Positions 16,311-24,005 of a stretch of 64,000 bases of DNA are shown piece after piece. Under the pieces are notes generated by a model. The model was not told the DNA's origin. It did not search any database and was given only the letters and a program-made list of their open reading frames with translations. The position numbers and the translations under genes were made by a program. This DNA comes from an uncultured Oscillibacter sp. (lineage in GTDB: Bacteria; Bacillota; Clostridia; Oscillospirales; Oscillospiraceae), in contig CAJTSM010000006.1 of the NCBI GenBank assembly GCA_910578935.1, positions 1-64,000 on the forward strand, read 5' to 3'. How positions within the stretch are numbered: position 1 is the first letter of the stretch; every line of letters starts with the position of its first letter.

Positions 16311-17582
16311 ATGCGAGAGACAGACAAGATTCGAGACAAGGTGGTCCTGGTGGGCCTGAACTCCCCGGTCCTCAAACGGGAGGAGAACGCGGACGAAGAC
16401 ACTCTGGAGGAGCTCTCCGCCCTGGTGGAAACTGCCGGGGGCGAAACCGTGGGCATGGTCTTGCAGAACCGGAACAGCCCGGACCCCAGGACCTTCATCG
16501 GCGAGGGCAAGTGTGCCGAAGTAAAGCTCTACTGCGAAAACACCGAGGCCACCATGGTCATCTTCGACAACGACCTGTCCCCCTCTCAGCTCCGGGTCCT
16601 GACGGAACTGCTAGGGGTTCAGGTGCTGGACCGCTGCGGGCTGATCCTGGACATCTTCGCCCAGCGGGCCCGGACCCGGGAGGGCCGGCTCCAGGTGGAG
16701 CTGGCCCAGTACCAGTACCTTCTGCCCCGCCTCACAGGCATGTGGACCCATCTGGAGCGCCAGGCGGGCACCAGCGGCAGCGGGCCCATCGGCTCCAAGG
16801 GCCCCGGTGAAACCCAGCTGGAGACGGACCGGCGGCACATCCACCGCAAAATCGACAAGCTCCGGGAAGACCTGGAGGACGTGCGCCGGGTGCGGAGCAC
16901 CCAACGCCGCCAGCGGCAGAAGAACGAGATCCCTGTGGTGGCTTTAGTCGGCTATACCAACGCCGGGAAGTCCACCCTCTTAAACCGCCTCACCGGAGCG
17001 GGCATCCCCGCCAACAACCGGCTCTTTGACACGCTGGACACCACCAGCCGCCTCCTCCGCGTCAGCGATACACAAGACGCGGTTCTCAGCGACACCGTGG
17101 GCTTTATCCGCAAGCTCCCCCACCAGCTGGTGGAGGCCTTCAAGGCCACGTTGGAGGAGCTGGAATATGCGGACCTTCTGCTTCACGTCATCGACGTTGC
17201 AAGCCCGGACTGGCAGGGACAGGCCCAGGTGGTGGAGAATTTGATTTTAGAGCTGGGGGCGGGGGAGTTGCCCCGGATCGACGTGTTCAACAAATCAGAC
17301 CTTCTGCCTCCGGGGGAGATCATGCCCCACGGGGAGGACATCTGCGCCATCTCCGCCAGGAGCGGCGCGGGGGTGGACAAGCTGCTGGAGATGATCGCCC
17401 GGCGGCTGGACAAGGGAAACCGCAGGGTAACGCTGCACCTCCCCTATGACCAGGGGGGCCTTTTGGACCTTCTTTACAAGGAAGCCAAGGTGGAGAAAGT
17501 GGAGTACGGGGAGACGATCGACGTGACGGCGGTCTGTACGCCCCGGACCTTGGGAAGGTTGACGGAGTTCATGGACGGTTGA
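16311..17582 (+). CDS. hflX: Ribosome-splitting GTPase HflX
   Basis: 423-residue GTPase that binds and splits stalled 70S ribosomes. The N-terminal HflX domain (VGMVLQNRNSPDPRTFIGEG) is followed by a helical region with the family sequence GSGPIGSKGPGETQLETDRR. The G domain has G1 GYTNAGKSTLLN, G3 DTVGFI and G4 NKSD. Full length. The 3' end overlaps the convergent 71-residue gene by 14 bp. Confidence 0.96.
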   Translation: MRETDKIRDKVVLVGLNSPVLKREENADEDTLEELSALVETAGGETVGMVLQNRNSPDPRTFIGEGKCAEVKLYCENTEATMVIFDNDLSPSQLRVLTELLGVQVLDRCGLILDIFAQRARTREGRLQVELAQYQYLLPRLTGMWTHLERQAGTSGSGPIGSKGPGETQLETDRRHIHRKIDKLREDLEDVRRVRSTQRRQRQKNEIPVVALVGYTNAGKSTLLNRLTGAGIPANNRLFDTLDTTSRLLRVSDTQDAVLSDTVGFIRKLPHQLVEAFKATLEELEYADLLLHVIDVASPDWQGQAQVVENLILELGAGELPRIDVFNKSDLLPPGEIMPHGEDICAISARSGAGVDKLLEMIARRLDKGNRRVTLHLPYDQGGLLDLLYKEAKVEKVEYGETIDVTAVCTPRTLGRLTEFMDG

Positions 17583-17784
17583 GGGCCAGCCCCTCCCCGG
17601 TGCGGAGGCCCAGGAGGAAGGCCTGGATGGCCGTGAACTCCAGGGTCTTGTCCAGGTCCTGCCGCCCGTCATCGCAGAGGACATTGCGCAGGGCGTCCAT
17701 AGGATAAGCGTAAGCTCCCAGGGGCGCAGCGTCCAGCTGGGGCTTGATGTAGTTGGCGTGAAGCCAGAGCAGGAAATCGGGCAT
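17569..17784 (-). CDS. Small hypothetical protein divergent from XRE regulator
   Basis: 71-residue soluble protein (MPDFLLWLHANYIKPQLDAA at the start). ATG 17784 follows AGAGGTGG and is preferred over a longer in-frame reading that would cross the divergent promoter. The C-terminal FTAIQAFLLGLRTGEGLAL resembles the end of the other small XRE partner at 214-468. A perfect promoter (TTGACA, 17 bp, TATAAT) drives it. Function unknown. Confidence 0.65.
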   Translation of the reverse strand: MPDFLLWLHANYIKPQLDAAPLGAYAYPMDALRNVLCDDGRQDLDKTLEFTAIQAFLLGLRTGEGLALNRP

Positions 17785-17808
17785 AAGAACCACCTCTATT
17801 ACGTTAAA

Positions 17809-17849
17809 TTGATTACGTCTATTATAACATATATAATTGGACGTGTCAA
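17809..17849. promoter_or_regulatory. Overlapping divergent promoters of an XRE module
   Basis: Plus strand: TTGATT (17809-17814), 17 bp, TATAAT (17832-17837) for the XRE gene. Minus strand: TTGACA (17844-17849), 17 bp, TATAAT (17821-17826) for the 71-residue gene. An ACGTC/GACGT dyad (17815-17819 and 17840-17844) spans both, a plausible common operator. Confidence 0.7.
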
Positions 17850-17859
17850 GGAGCTGTGT

Positions 17860-18105
17860 ATGGAAATTACAACGAGATTGAAGACATTGCGCAAGGAGCG
17901 AAAGGAATCCCAGGAGCGGGTTGCCAGAGCGATTGACATTACCTTGCGCAACTACCAGAGATTCGAGAGTGGGGAAGGGTATCCCAGCTACCCGGTTTTC
18001 TGCGCCCTGGCGGACCACTTCCAGGTGAATCTGGATTATCTGGCCGGAAGAACCGACGTCCGGGACATGCTGCCGCCGTCCCTTGAGAAGACGGAGGAAA
18101 TTTGA
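17860..18105 (+). CDS. XRE-family transcriptional regulator
   Basis: 81-residue helix-turn-helix protein (LKTLRKERKESQERVARAID, NYQRFESGEGYPSYPVFCAL, NLDYLAGRTDVRD). AAGGAG precedes ATG 17860. Third XRE regulator in the first 18 kb that is paired divergently with a tiny ORF. It likely controls both genes through the shared intergenic dyad. Confidence 0.85.
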   Translation: MEITTRLKTLRKERKESQERVARAIDITLRNYQRFESGEGYPSYPVFCALADHFQVNLDYLAGRTDVRDMLPPSLEKTEEI

Positions 18106-18125
18106 AATCGGTTTACCGATGATGC

Positions 18126-18226
18126 TGGAGGTTCCGGGAAAACGGGCCGCCCAGGGGGGCGGCCCCTACGGGTTCCCCTTTCATATAGAACACCATGTAG
18201 GGGCCGCCGCCCACGGCGGCCTGTTC
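18126..18226 (+). repeat. Repeat B, upstream copy flanking yigZ
   Basis: GGAGGTTCCGG, GGGCCGCC...GGCGGCCCCTAC, then GTAGGGGCCGCCGCC...GGCGGCCTGTTCC. About 85 percent identical by eye to 18953-19053 in direct orientation, so the yigZ gene lies between two direct copies. Each copy is itself two facing hairpins. Confidence 0.75.
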
Positions 18227-18313
18227 CCCATGATTGGTGTTACCTGTAATCGGTGTTCTCCGCAATCGGAACCCCTGGCTGCTGCCCACCAAACCAGGAA
18301 AGAGGTGACCCCC

Positions 18314-18946
18314 ATGTCCGGCTACCGCGTACCCTTCGCAGACGCCGAAACCGAATTCACCGAAAAGCGCTCCCGCTTCATTACGAACCTCTGGCGGGTA
18401 GAGTCCGAGGCGGAGGCCCGGGCGAAGATCGAGGAGGTCCGCAAAAAGCACTACGACGCCCGGCACCACTGCTGGTGCTATCTTCTTCAGGACGGCGGCG
18501 TGGTCCGCTACTCCGACGACGGCGAGCCCCAGGGCACCGCGGGCCAGCCCATGCTGAACGTTTTCCAGCGCCAGGAGGTCACCAACGTCTGCTGTGTGGT
18601 CACCCGGTACTTCGGCGGCGTGCTGCTGGGGGCCGGGGGGCTGACAAGGGCCTATGGCCGGGGGGCCCGGGACGGCCTGGAGGCGGCGGGCACCGCCTGG
18701 GTGAGCCTGTGGACCCTCTGGGACGTGCCTTGTCCCTACCCGCTTTTGGAGCGGGTGAAGCTGGAGATCGCCGCCCAGGACGGCGTCCTCCGGGACGCGG
18801 ACTACGGGGCGGAGGTGACCCTCCACACGGCCTTTACCGGGGCGGGAGCGGAGGCATTCGCCCAGCGGCTGACGGAGCTCTCCGCCGGGCAGCTGGCAAT
18901 TCACCCGGCGGGGGAGGAGTACCTGCCCGGGCCGAGGGAAGAATAG
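18314..18946 (+). CDS. YigZ / IMPACT family protein
   Basis: 210-residue protein. The N-terminal IMPACT (UPF0029) domain shows KRSRFITNLWRV, HCWCYLLQDGG, YSDDGEPQGTAGQPML and VTRYFGGVLLGAGGLTRAYG, all strongly conserved in YigZ. The C-terminal half (from about residue 135) is a ferredoxin-like domain. Linked in other organisms to translation or nucleotide-related processes, but the biochemical role is not settled. ATG 18314 has GAGGTGACCCCC upstream. Confidence 0.9.
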   Translation: MSGYRVPFADAETEFTEKRSRFITNLWRVESEAEARAKIEEVRKKHYDARHHCWCYLLQDGGVVRYSDDGEPQGTAGQPMLNVFQRQEVTNVCCVVTRYFGGVLLGAGGLTRAYGRGARDGLEAAGTAWVSLWTLWDVPCPYPLLERVKLEIAAQDGVLRDADYGAEVTLHTAFTGAGAEAFAQRLTELSAGQLAIHPAGEEYLPGPREE

Positions 18947-18952
18947 AAGAAC

Positions 18953-19053
18953 GCCGGAGGTTCCGGAAAAACGGGCCGCCCAAGGGGGCGGCCCCTACAG
19001 GTTCGTTTCCAATAGAACCCATGTAGGGGCCGCCGCCTTCGGCGGCCTGCTCC
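18953..19053 (+). repeat. Repeat B, downstream copy flanking yigZ
   Basis: Near-duplicate of 18126-18226 (GGAGGTTCCGG, GGGCCGCCCAAGGGGGCGGC, CTACAGGTTC, GTAGGGGCCGCCGCC). Its paired GC-rich hairpins lie between yigZ and the convergent macro-domain gene and may terminate transcription from either side. Confidence 0.75.
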
Positions 19054-19072
19054 TCTGTTTATATGGGGGGGG

Positions 19073-19609
19073 TTACAGCCTCTCCGCCTTCTCCCCGGCA
19101 TACCACATATTATAGGTCTGCCGGTAGATTTCCGCCGCCGCCTCTGTGTGGCAGACCATCCGCACCCGGCGGGGGAGGCTGTGCGCCCGGAGGAAGTCCA
19201 TAATGGCCTTCAGAGCCACGGCGGTGGCCTGGGCCATGGGGTAGCCGTAGACCCCGGTGGAGATGGAGGGAAAATCCACGGTTTCAATGCCCTGTTCCTC
19301 CGCCAACTCCAGGCAGGAGCGGTAGCAGGAGGCCAGCGCCGCCGCCTCCCCGGCGGTTCCGCCCCGCCAAATGGGGCCGGGGGTGTGGAGGACGTACTTG
19401 GCGGGGAGCCGGTAGCCCCGGGTCAGCTTGGCCTGTCCGGTTTCACAGCCCCCCAGGGTCCGGCACTCCGCCAGCAGTTCCGGCCCGGCGGAGCGGTGGA
19501 TGGCCCCGTCCACGCCGCTGCCCCCCAAGAGGGTGGTGTTGGCGGCGTTGACGATGGCCTCCGCGTCCGATGTTGTGATGTCGCCTACGAGAATGGAAAA
19601 GCGGTCCAT
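19073..19609 (-). CDS. Macro-domain protein (O-acetyl-ADP-ribose deacetylase type)
   Basis: 178-residue single macro domain. The MacroD-like features are GDITTSDAEAIVNAANTTLL (residues about 9-28), GSGVDGAIHRSAGPEL for the ribose/catalytic loop and FPSISTGVYGYPMAQA for the diphosphate loop. These enzymes hydrolyse O-acetyl-ADP-ribose and mono-ADP-ribosylated proteins. Length and motifs are normal. Followed at its 3' side by repeat B and transcribed towards yigZ. Confidence 0.93.
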   Translation of the reverse strand: MDRFSILVGDITTSDAEAIVNAANTTLLGGSGVDGAIHRSAGPELLAECRTLGGCETGQAKLTRGYRLPAKYVLHTPGPIWRGGTAGEAAALASCYRSCLELAEEQGIETVDFPSISTGVYGYPMAQATAVALKAIMDFLRAHSLPRRVRMVCHTEAAAEIYRQTYNMWYAGEKAERL

Positions 19610-19708
19610 GGCGGGGTCCTCCTTGTGATAAATTGATTATAGATATAGTATCGGACTTTCGCCGGGAAGGCAACCGAAAAATTTTTCAGGGAAAGTTGAA
19701 GTTACCCC

Positions 19709-19739
19709 TTGACCTTGACGCTGCGTCAGCCCTTATACT
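19709..19739 (+). promoter_or_regulatory. MerR-type promoter with 19-bp spacer
   Basis: TTGACC (19709-19714) and TATACT (19734-19739) are 19 bp apart, the over-long spacing typical of MerR-activated promoters. The dyad TGACGC-T-GCGTCA sits in the spacer. This predicts autoactivation by the adjacent regulator. Confidence 0.8.
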
Positions 19740-19763
19740 CTCGTTTGTCAGGAGGGATACCCC

Positions 19764-20522
19764 ATGGAATACACCGTAAAAGCCCTGGCGGAGCTGGCCG
19801 GGGTCACGCCCAGGACGCTGCGCTGGTACGACCAAAAGGGGCTCCTCAAGCCCCGGCGGACCACCGGGGCGGGTTATCGCCTCTACGGCCCCCGGGAGGT
19901 GGACCGGCTTCAGGATATCCTGTTTTATAAGGAGATGGGGCTGGGACTGGAGGCCGTCCGGGAGCTCCTGGACGCGCCAGGCTTCGATCGGCTGGAGGCG
20001 CTGCAGAGCCACCTGGCGGAGCTGGAGGCCCGGCGGCAGCGGCTGGACGCCCTGATCCTGACGGTAGAGAAAACCATCGACGAGGCAAAAGGAGGAAGAC
20101 CCATGAGCGACAAGGAAAAATTCGAGGCGTTCAAGCGCCGGGCTGTAAAGGCCAACGAGGAGCAGTACGGCAAGGAAATCCGGGAGAAGTACGGCCGGAA
20201 GGCCGTGGAAGGCTCTAACGGCAAGTTCCTCTCCATGACGGAGGAGGAGCACGGACAGTGGAAAACTCTGGAGGAGGAGATTTTGTCCGCCCTGGCCGCC
20301 GCCGTCCGCGACCGGGAGGACCCGGCGGGGGAGGAGGGCCGGAGAATCGCGGAGCTCCACCGCCGCTGGCTGTCCTATACGTGGACGGCCTACACGCCCC
20401 AGGCCCACCGAGGGCTCGCGGAGCTGTACACGGCGGATGAGCGCTTCACCGCCTACTACGACAAAGAGGTTCCCGGCTGCGCCGCATTTTTGCGCCAGGC
20501 CGTCCGGGCCTATACGGAGTGA
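19764..20522 (+). CDS. TipA-like MerR-family regulator
   Basis: 252-residue regulator. The N-terminal MerR domain (YTVKALAELAGVTPRTLRWY, then LLKPRRTTGAGYRLY) is followed by a coiled-coil dimerisation helix and, from about residue 115, a TipAS-type ligand domain (KFLSMTEEEHGQWKT, WTAYTPQAHRGLAELY). TipA proteins bind thiopeptide and other antibiotics and activate multidrug defence. The gene is preceded by a 19-bp-spacer promoter with a central dyad and followed by a terminator, so it appears to be autoregulated and monocistronic. Confidence 0.92.
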   Translation: MEYTVKALAELAGVTPRTLRWYDQKGLLKPRRTTGAGYRLYGPREVDRLQDILFYKEMGLGLEAVRELLDAPGFDRLEALQSHLAELEARRQRLDALILTVEKTIDEAKGGRPMSDKEKFEAFKRRAVKANEEQYGKEIREKYGRKAVEGSNGKFLSMTEEEHGQWKTLEEEILSALAAAVRDREDPAGEEGRRIAELHRRWLSYTWTAYTPQAHRGLAELYTADERFTAYYDKEVPGCAAFLRQAVRAYTE

Positions 20523-20555
20523 ACACAGGGCCCGCCGTAAGGCGGGCCCTGTGTT
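20522..20555 (+). terminator. Terminator of the TipA-like gene
   Basis: AACACAGGGCCCGCC-GTAA-GGCGGGCCCTGTGTT, a perfect 15-bp stem. Confidence 0.85.
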
Positions 20556-20578
20556 ACAAAAAATTTTTTCCCGCTTGC

Positions 20579-20607
20579 TCAAACTTTTAGCCCCCTCTCT
20601 CCGTCTA
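20579..20607 (+). promoter_or_regulatory. Candidate autoregulated ECF promoter
   Basis: TCAAAC (20579-20584), 17 bp, CGTCTA (20602-20607). CGTC in the -10 is typical of ECF sigma factors of the SigV/SigW/SigX kind. The 12-mer CCGTCTATACTA recurs upstream of the htrA-like gene at 61951. Confidence 0.6.
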
Positions 20608-20670
20608 TACTACAGAAGCCGCCGAAGCCCAGGCGCCGGACAGGGCGGCTCCAAGGAAAGGAGCATCGAT

Positions 20671-21153
20671 GTGACGAAGGAAGAGACACTGACAAACTTT
20701 CTCGTGGAAAACCAGGAGCGGGCCTATCGGCTGGCCTACAGCTCCCTTAAAAACCGGGACGAGGCTCTGGACGCGGTGCAGACCGCCGTCTGCCGCTGCC
20801 TGGAGCGGCAGGACAGTCTCCGGGACCCTGGGGCGGTCAAGACCTGGTTCACCCGGATTTTGATGAACGCCTGCAACGACACCCTCCGCCAGCGGGGCCG
20901 GGTGATCCCCTTCCCGGAGGAAGGCCCGGAACCGGGATGGGAGGACCCGGAGCCCGCCGACGAGTCCCTGGCCCGGCGGGTGGACGCTCTGCCAAGGGAG
21001 GTGGGGACCGTCATCAAACTGCGGTTTTACGAGGAATTGACTCTGAAGGAAATCGGCGAGGTCACCGGGCAGAATTTGAGCACGGTGAAGAGCCGCCTGT
21101 ACGCGGGGCTGAAAAAGCTGCGCGTCGCCATGGAAGGAGCGGAAGTTTCATGA
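20671..21153 (+). CDS. ECF-type RNA polymerase sigma factor (SigV-like)
   Basis: 160-residue sigma factor with regions 2 and 4 only. Region 2 contains ENQERAYRLAYSSLKNRDEA and LDAVQTAVCRCLERQ; region 4 contains VGTVIKLRFYEELTLKEIGE then STVKSRLYAGLKKLR. GTG 20671 is the start: the overlapping ATG at 20669 is followed at once by a stop, and AAGGAG is well placed. Translation of the RsiV-like gene is coupled by a 4-bp overlap, the usual sigma/anti-sigma arrangement. Confidence 0.92.
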   Translation: MTKEETLTNFLVENQERAYRLAYSSLKNRDEALDAVQTAVCRCLERQDSLRDPGAVKTWFTRILMNACNDTLRQRGRVIPFPEEGPEPGWEDPEPADESLARRVDALPREVGTVIKLRFYEELTLKEIGEVTGQNLSTVKSRLYAGLKKLRVAMEGAEVS

Positions 21154-21998
21154 ACGAATTTAAAAACGCCAAAGAGGAATACGACAACACCCCCATCCCC
21201 GCCGAGCTCAGCGAGCGGGTCCAGGCGGGCATTGAGGAGGGCAAGGCCCGATACCGGGCCCGCCGGGGCCGGACGTTCCGGCGCTGGACGGCGGCGGCCG
21301 CCTGCTTCGTGGTGGTGCTGGCGGGGCTGAACCTGTCCCCCACCATCGCCAAGGCGGCGGCGGAGGTGCCCGTTCTGGGCGGGCTGTTCCAGGTGCTGAC
21401 CTTTATGGACTATGACGAAACCCAGGACGGCATTCACTACGACGTTTCCGTCCCCCAGGTGGAGGCGGAGGGCGATCTGGCCCAGGTGGTCAACGACGCC
21501 ATTGAAAACCGGGTCCAGCGCCACCTGCTTAAAGCCCAGAGGGACTGGGACGACTACCGGGAGGCTTTCTTCGCCACCGGCGGCACGGAAGAGGAGTGGG
21601 CCGGCCGGGAGATGGATGTGATCGTGAACTACGAGGTCAAGAGCCAGACGGACAGCCGGGTCTCCTTCGTGGTGAGCTTCGGCGAGGGCTGGGTATCCGC
21701 CATGGAGGAGCGGTACTACTACAACCTGGACCTGGCGGAGGACCGGGACCTGACCCTCCGGGACTACCTGGGGGAGGACTGGGTGGAGGTCTGCAACGCC
21801 GCCATTCAAAAGCAGATTGACGAGAGCGTGGACGAGGAGGGCTTCACCTTCTTCTTCCCGGCGGACCAGGGGGGCTTTACCACTGTGGACGAGTCCACCG
21901 GGTTCTACGTCCGGGAGGACGGAACGGTCGTGGTGTGTTTTCCTGAGTACAGCATCGCCGCCGGAGCGGCGGGAATTCCGGAGTTTCCCATTGCGTGA
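21150..21998 (+). CDS. RsiV-like membrane anti-sigma factor
   Basis: 282-residue single-pass membrane protein. A short cytoplasmic N-terminus (residues 1-44) with a basic stretch is followed by a transmembrane helix (WTAAAACFVVVLAGLNLSPT, about 45-64) and a large extracytoplasmic domain with DUF3298-like features (YYYNLDLAEDRDLTLRDYL, FYVREDGTVVVCFPEYSIAA). In Bacillus and C. difficile, RsiV binds lysozyme and releases SigV by regulated proteolysis. The same role is inferred here from position and architecture. Confidence 0.87.
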   Translation: MNEFKNAKEEYDNTPIPAELSERVQAGIEEGKARYRARRGRTFRRWTAAAACFVVVLAGLNLSPTIAKAAAEVPVLGGLFQVLTFMDYDETQDGIHYDVSVPQVEAEGDLAQVVNDAIENRVQRHLLKAQRDWDDYREAFFATGGTEEEWAGREMDVIVNYEVKSQTDSRVSFVVSFGEGWVSAMEERYYYNLDLAEDRDLTLRDYLGEDWVEVCNAAIQKQIDESVDEEGFTFFFPADQGGFTTVDESTGFYVREDGTVVVCFPEYSIAAGAAGIPEFPIA

Positions 21999-22011
21999 AA
22001 ACCGAAAAGCG

Positions 22012-22041
22012 GAGGCCGCCCCTTGCGGGGCGGCCTCTTTT
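22012..22041 (+). terminator. Terminator after the sigma/anti-sigma operon
   Basis: GAGGCCGCCCC-TTGC-GGGGCGGCCTC followed by TTTTA, located between convergent genes. Confidence 0.85.
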
Positions 22042-22048
22042 ATGCGGT

Positions 22049-23431
22049 TCAGTCCAGCCCCGGGACCTGGGGCAGCTTGTCGAAGCTCTTTTGCAGCTCC
22101 GCGTCCGTGGGGATGTAGTCCGTCATCTCCCCGTTGTGGAACTTTTCATAGGCCACCATGTCAAAATACCCGGTGCCCGTCAGGCCGAAGACGATGGTCT
22201 TCTCCTCCCCGGTTTCCTTGCATTTCAGGGCCTCATCCATGGCCACTCGGATGGCGTGGCTGGACTCCGGGGCCGGGAGGATGCCCTCCACCCGGGCGAA
22301 GGCCTCCGCCGCTTCAAAGACCTTTGTTTGTTCCACGGAAACGGCCTCCATAAGCCCATCGTGGTAGAGCTGAGAGAGGACGGGGCTCATGCCGTGGTAC
22401 CGGAGGCCGCCGGCGTGGTTGGCGGAGGGGATGAACCCGCTGCCCAGGGTGTACATCTTCGCCAGGGGGCAGACCATGCCGGTGTCGCAGAAGTCGTAAG
22501 CGAACCGGCCCCGGGTGAAGCTGGGGCAGGAGGCGGGCTCCACGGCGATGATGCGGTAGTTCTTTTCCCCCCGGAGCTTCTCGCCCATGAAGGGGGAGAT
22601 GAGCCCGCCCAGGTTGCTGCCGCCTCCGGCGCAGCCGATGATGATATCGGGGACCACGCCGTATTTGTCCAGGGCCGCCTTGGTTTCCAGACCGATGACG
22701 GACTGGTGAAGCAGCACCTGGTTCAAAACGCTCCCCAGCACATAGCGGTAGCCGGGATTCTTTGCCGCCGCCTCCACCGCTTCGGAGATGGCGCAGCCCA
22801 GGGAGCCGGTAGTGCCAGGATGCTCCTGGAGAATCTTCTTCCCGATCTCCGTCTCCATGGAGGGGGAGGGGGTCACCGCCGCGCCGTAGGTCCGCATGAC
22901 CTCCCGGCGGAAGGGCTTTTGTTCATAGCTGACCTTCACCATGTAAACCTTGCAGTCCAGTCCCAGGTAGGCGCAGGCCATGGAGAGGGCGGTGCCCCAC
23001 TGGCCCGCTCCGGTTTCGGTGGTGACGCCGGCAAGCCCCTGCTGTTTGGCATAATATGCCTGGGCAATGGCGCTGTTCAGCTTGTGGGAGCCGGAGGTGT
23101 TGTTCCCCTCAAATTTGTAGTAGATCTTCGCCGGGGTCTGGAGCTTCTCCTCCAGGCAGTAGGCCCGGACCAGGGGGGAGGGGCGGTACATTTTGTAGAA
23201 GTCCCGGATCTCCCGGGGGATGGGAATTTCCGCTGTGTCGTTGTCCAGCTCCTGACGGACCAGCTCGTCGCAGAAAACGCCCCGCAGGTCCTCAAAGCCC
23301 ATGGGGGCTCCGGTTCCGGGGTTCCGCAGGGGAGCGGGCTTGGTCTTCATGTCGGCCCGGACGTTGTACCAGGTTTTCGGCATTTCCTGTTCGGAGAGAT
23401 AGATCTTGTAGGGGATTTTCTCGAAGGTCAT
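22049..23431 (-). CDS. TrpB-like pyridoxal-phosphate enzyme (TrpB2 type)
   Basis: 460-residue PLP-dependent tryptophan synthase beta-like protein of the long TrpB2 class. PLP-lysine motif is NNTSGSHKLNSAIAQAYYAK; the phosphate-binding loop is GCAGGGSNLGG; ETGAGQWGTALS follows the TrpB pattern. ATG 23431 has GGAAAGGAG upstream; longer in-frame starts lie inside the leader RNA. There is no trpA or other trp gene beside it. The leader is a tryptophan T-box, so it is made when charged tRNA-Trp is scarce, consistent with salvage of indole to tryptophan. Confidence 0.92.
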   Translation of the reverse strand: MTFEKIPYKIYLSEQEMPKTWYNVRADMKTKPAPLRNPGTGAPMGFEDLRGVFCDELVRQELDNDTAEIPIPREIRDFYKMYRPSPLVRAYCLEEKLQTPAKIYYKFEGNNTSGSHKLNSAIAQAYYAKQQGLAGVTTETGAGQWGTALSMACAYLGLDCKVYMVKVSYEQKPFRREVMRTYGAAVTPSPSMETEIGKKILQEHPGTTGSLGCAISEAVEAAAKNPGYRYVLGSVLNQVLLHQSVIGLETKAALDKYGVVPDIIIGCAGGGSNLGGLISPFMGEKLRGEKNYRIIAVEPASCPSFTRGRFAYDFCDTGMVCPLAKMYTLGSGFIPSANHAGGLRYHGMSPVLSQLYHDGLMEAVSVEQTKVFEAAEAFARVEGILPAPESSHAIRVAMDEALKCKETGEEKTIVFGLTGTGYFDMVAYEKFHNGEMTDYIPTDAELQKSFDKLPQVPGLD

Positions 23432-23479
23432 GGCGTTTGCTCCTTTCCAATCCGGAGGTTCTTCCGGAGGCGGAGCGTC

Positions 23480-23790
23480 AAAAAAAGACCTCCGTCCACG
23501 AAAGGACCCGTTACAGGTACCTTTGGGACAAAAGTCTTGAAACTTCTGCGGTGCCACCCAAATTGGCGGTATGAAAAACCGCCCGCTCGGCGGCGCGCCA
23601 ACACGCGCCTTTCCTTGGTAACGGGGGAAAAGCCCGTCGCAGCGTAATTGGGGAAAATTCCCCGTTCAGCCCGCCCTCCGCGGTCCATTCAACAGGCTCG
23701 TTTCTGCCGCCATCTCACCACCGGCGGCTCTCTTTGAGAACCAAGGCCCTGCCTACTCGTCCGTGTCATTGGTTTGCGCTTTTGAACTTG
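23480..23790 (-). ncRNA. T-box leader with tryptophan specifier
   Basis: On the minus strand the leader has a Stem I region with AAAGAGAGCCGCC and GGTGGTGAGATGG, a specifier loop reading GAA-TGG-AC (Trp codon), and the T-box GGGTGGCACCGC at 23549-23560. A terminator hairpin (GGTCC...GGAC with flanking ACCT/AGGT) and TTTTTTT follow, which the T-box would disrupt as antiterminator when uncharged tRNA-Trp binds. Confidence 0.9.
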
Positions 23791-23795
23791 GATAC

Positions 23796-23825
23796 AGAAT
23801 ACGCCGGGCAGGGCGGTTTTGTCAA
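23796..23825 (-). promoter_or_regulatory. Promoter of the T-box/trpB2 transcript
   Basis: Minus-strand TTGACA (23820-23825), 18-bp spacer, TATTCT (23796-23801), giving a leader of about 360 nt. The remainder of the gap to 24005 holds a GC-rich hairpin (GCCGGGCGGAA...TTCCGCCCGGC, 23950-23981) just before the next plus-strand gene. Confidence 0.7.
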
Positions 23826-24005
23826 GTCCCAAAAATTAATTCGGCAAATATTACAATTCGAACGAAGAATATACGCGAAATTTTATAATAGCCGACCAGA
23901 CCTTTTTTCAAACAAGGCGTGGAGTCTGAAGATGCCCTCTGGAGAACCGCCGGGCGGAAGGTATGATTTCCGCCCGGCGGGTCAAGCTAGCGGAGAGGTG
24001 ATTTC

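Noticed and set aside
23432..23557. N-terminal extension of the TrpB-like gene from an upstream GTG
   Set aside because: That GTG lies inside the T-box sequence and the extension would translate the terminator; ATG 23431 has a proper SD.
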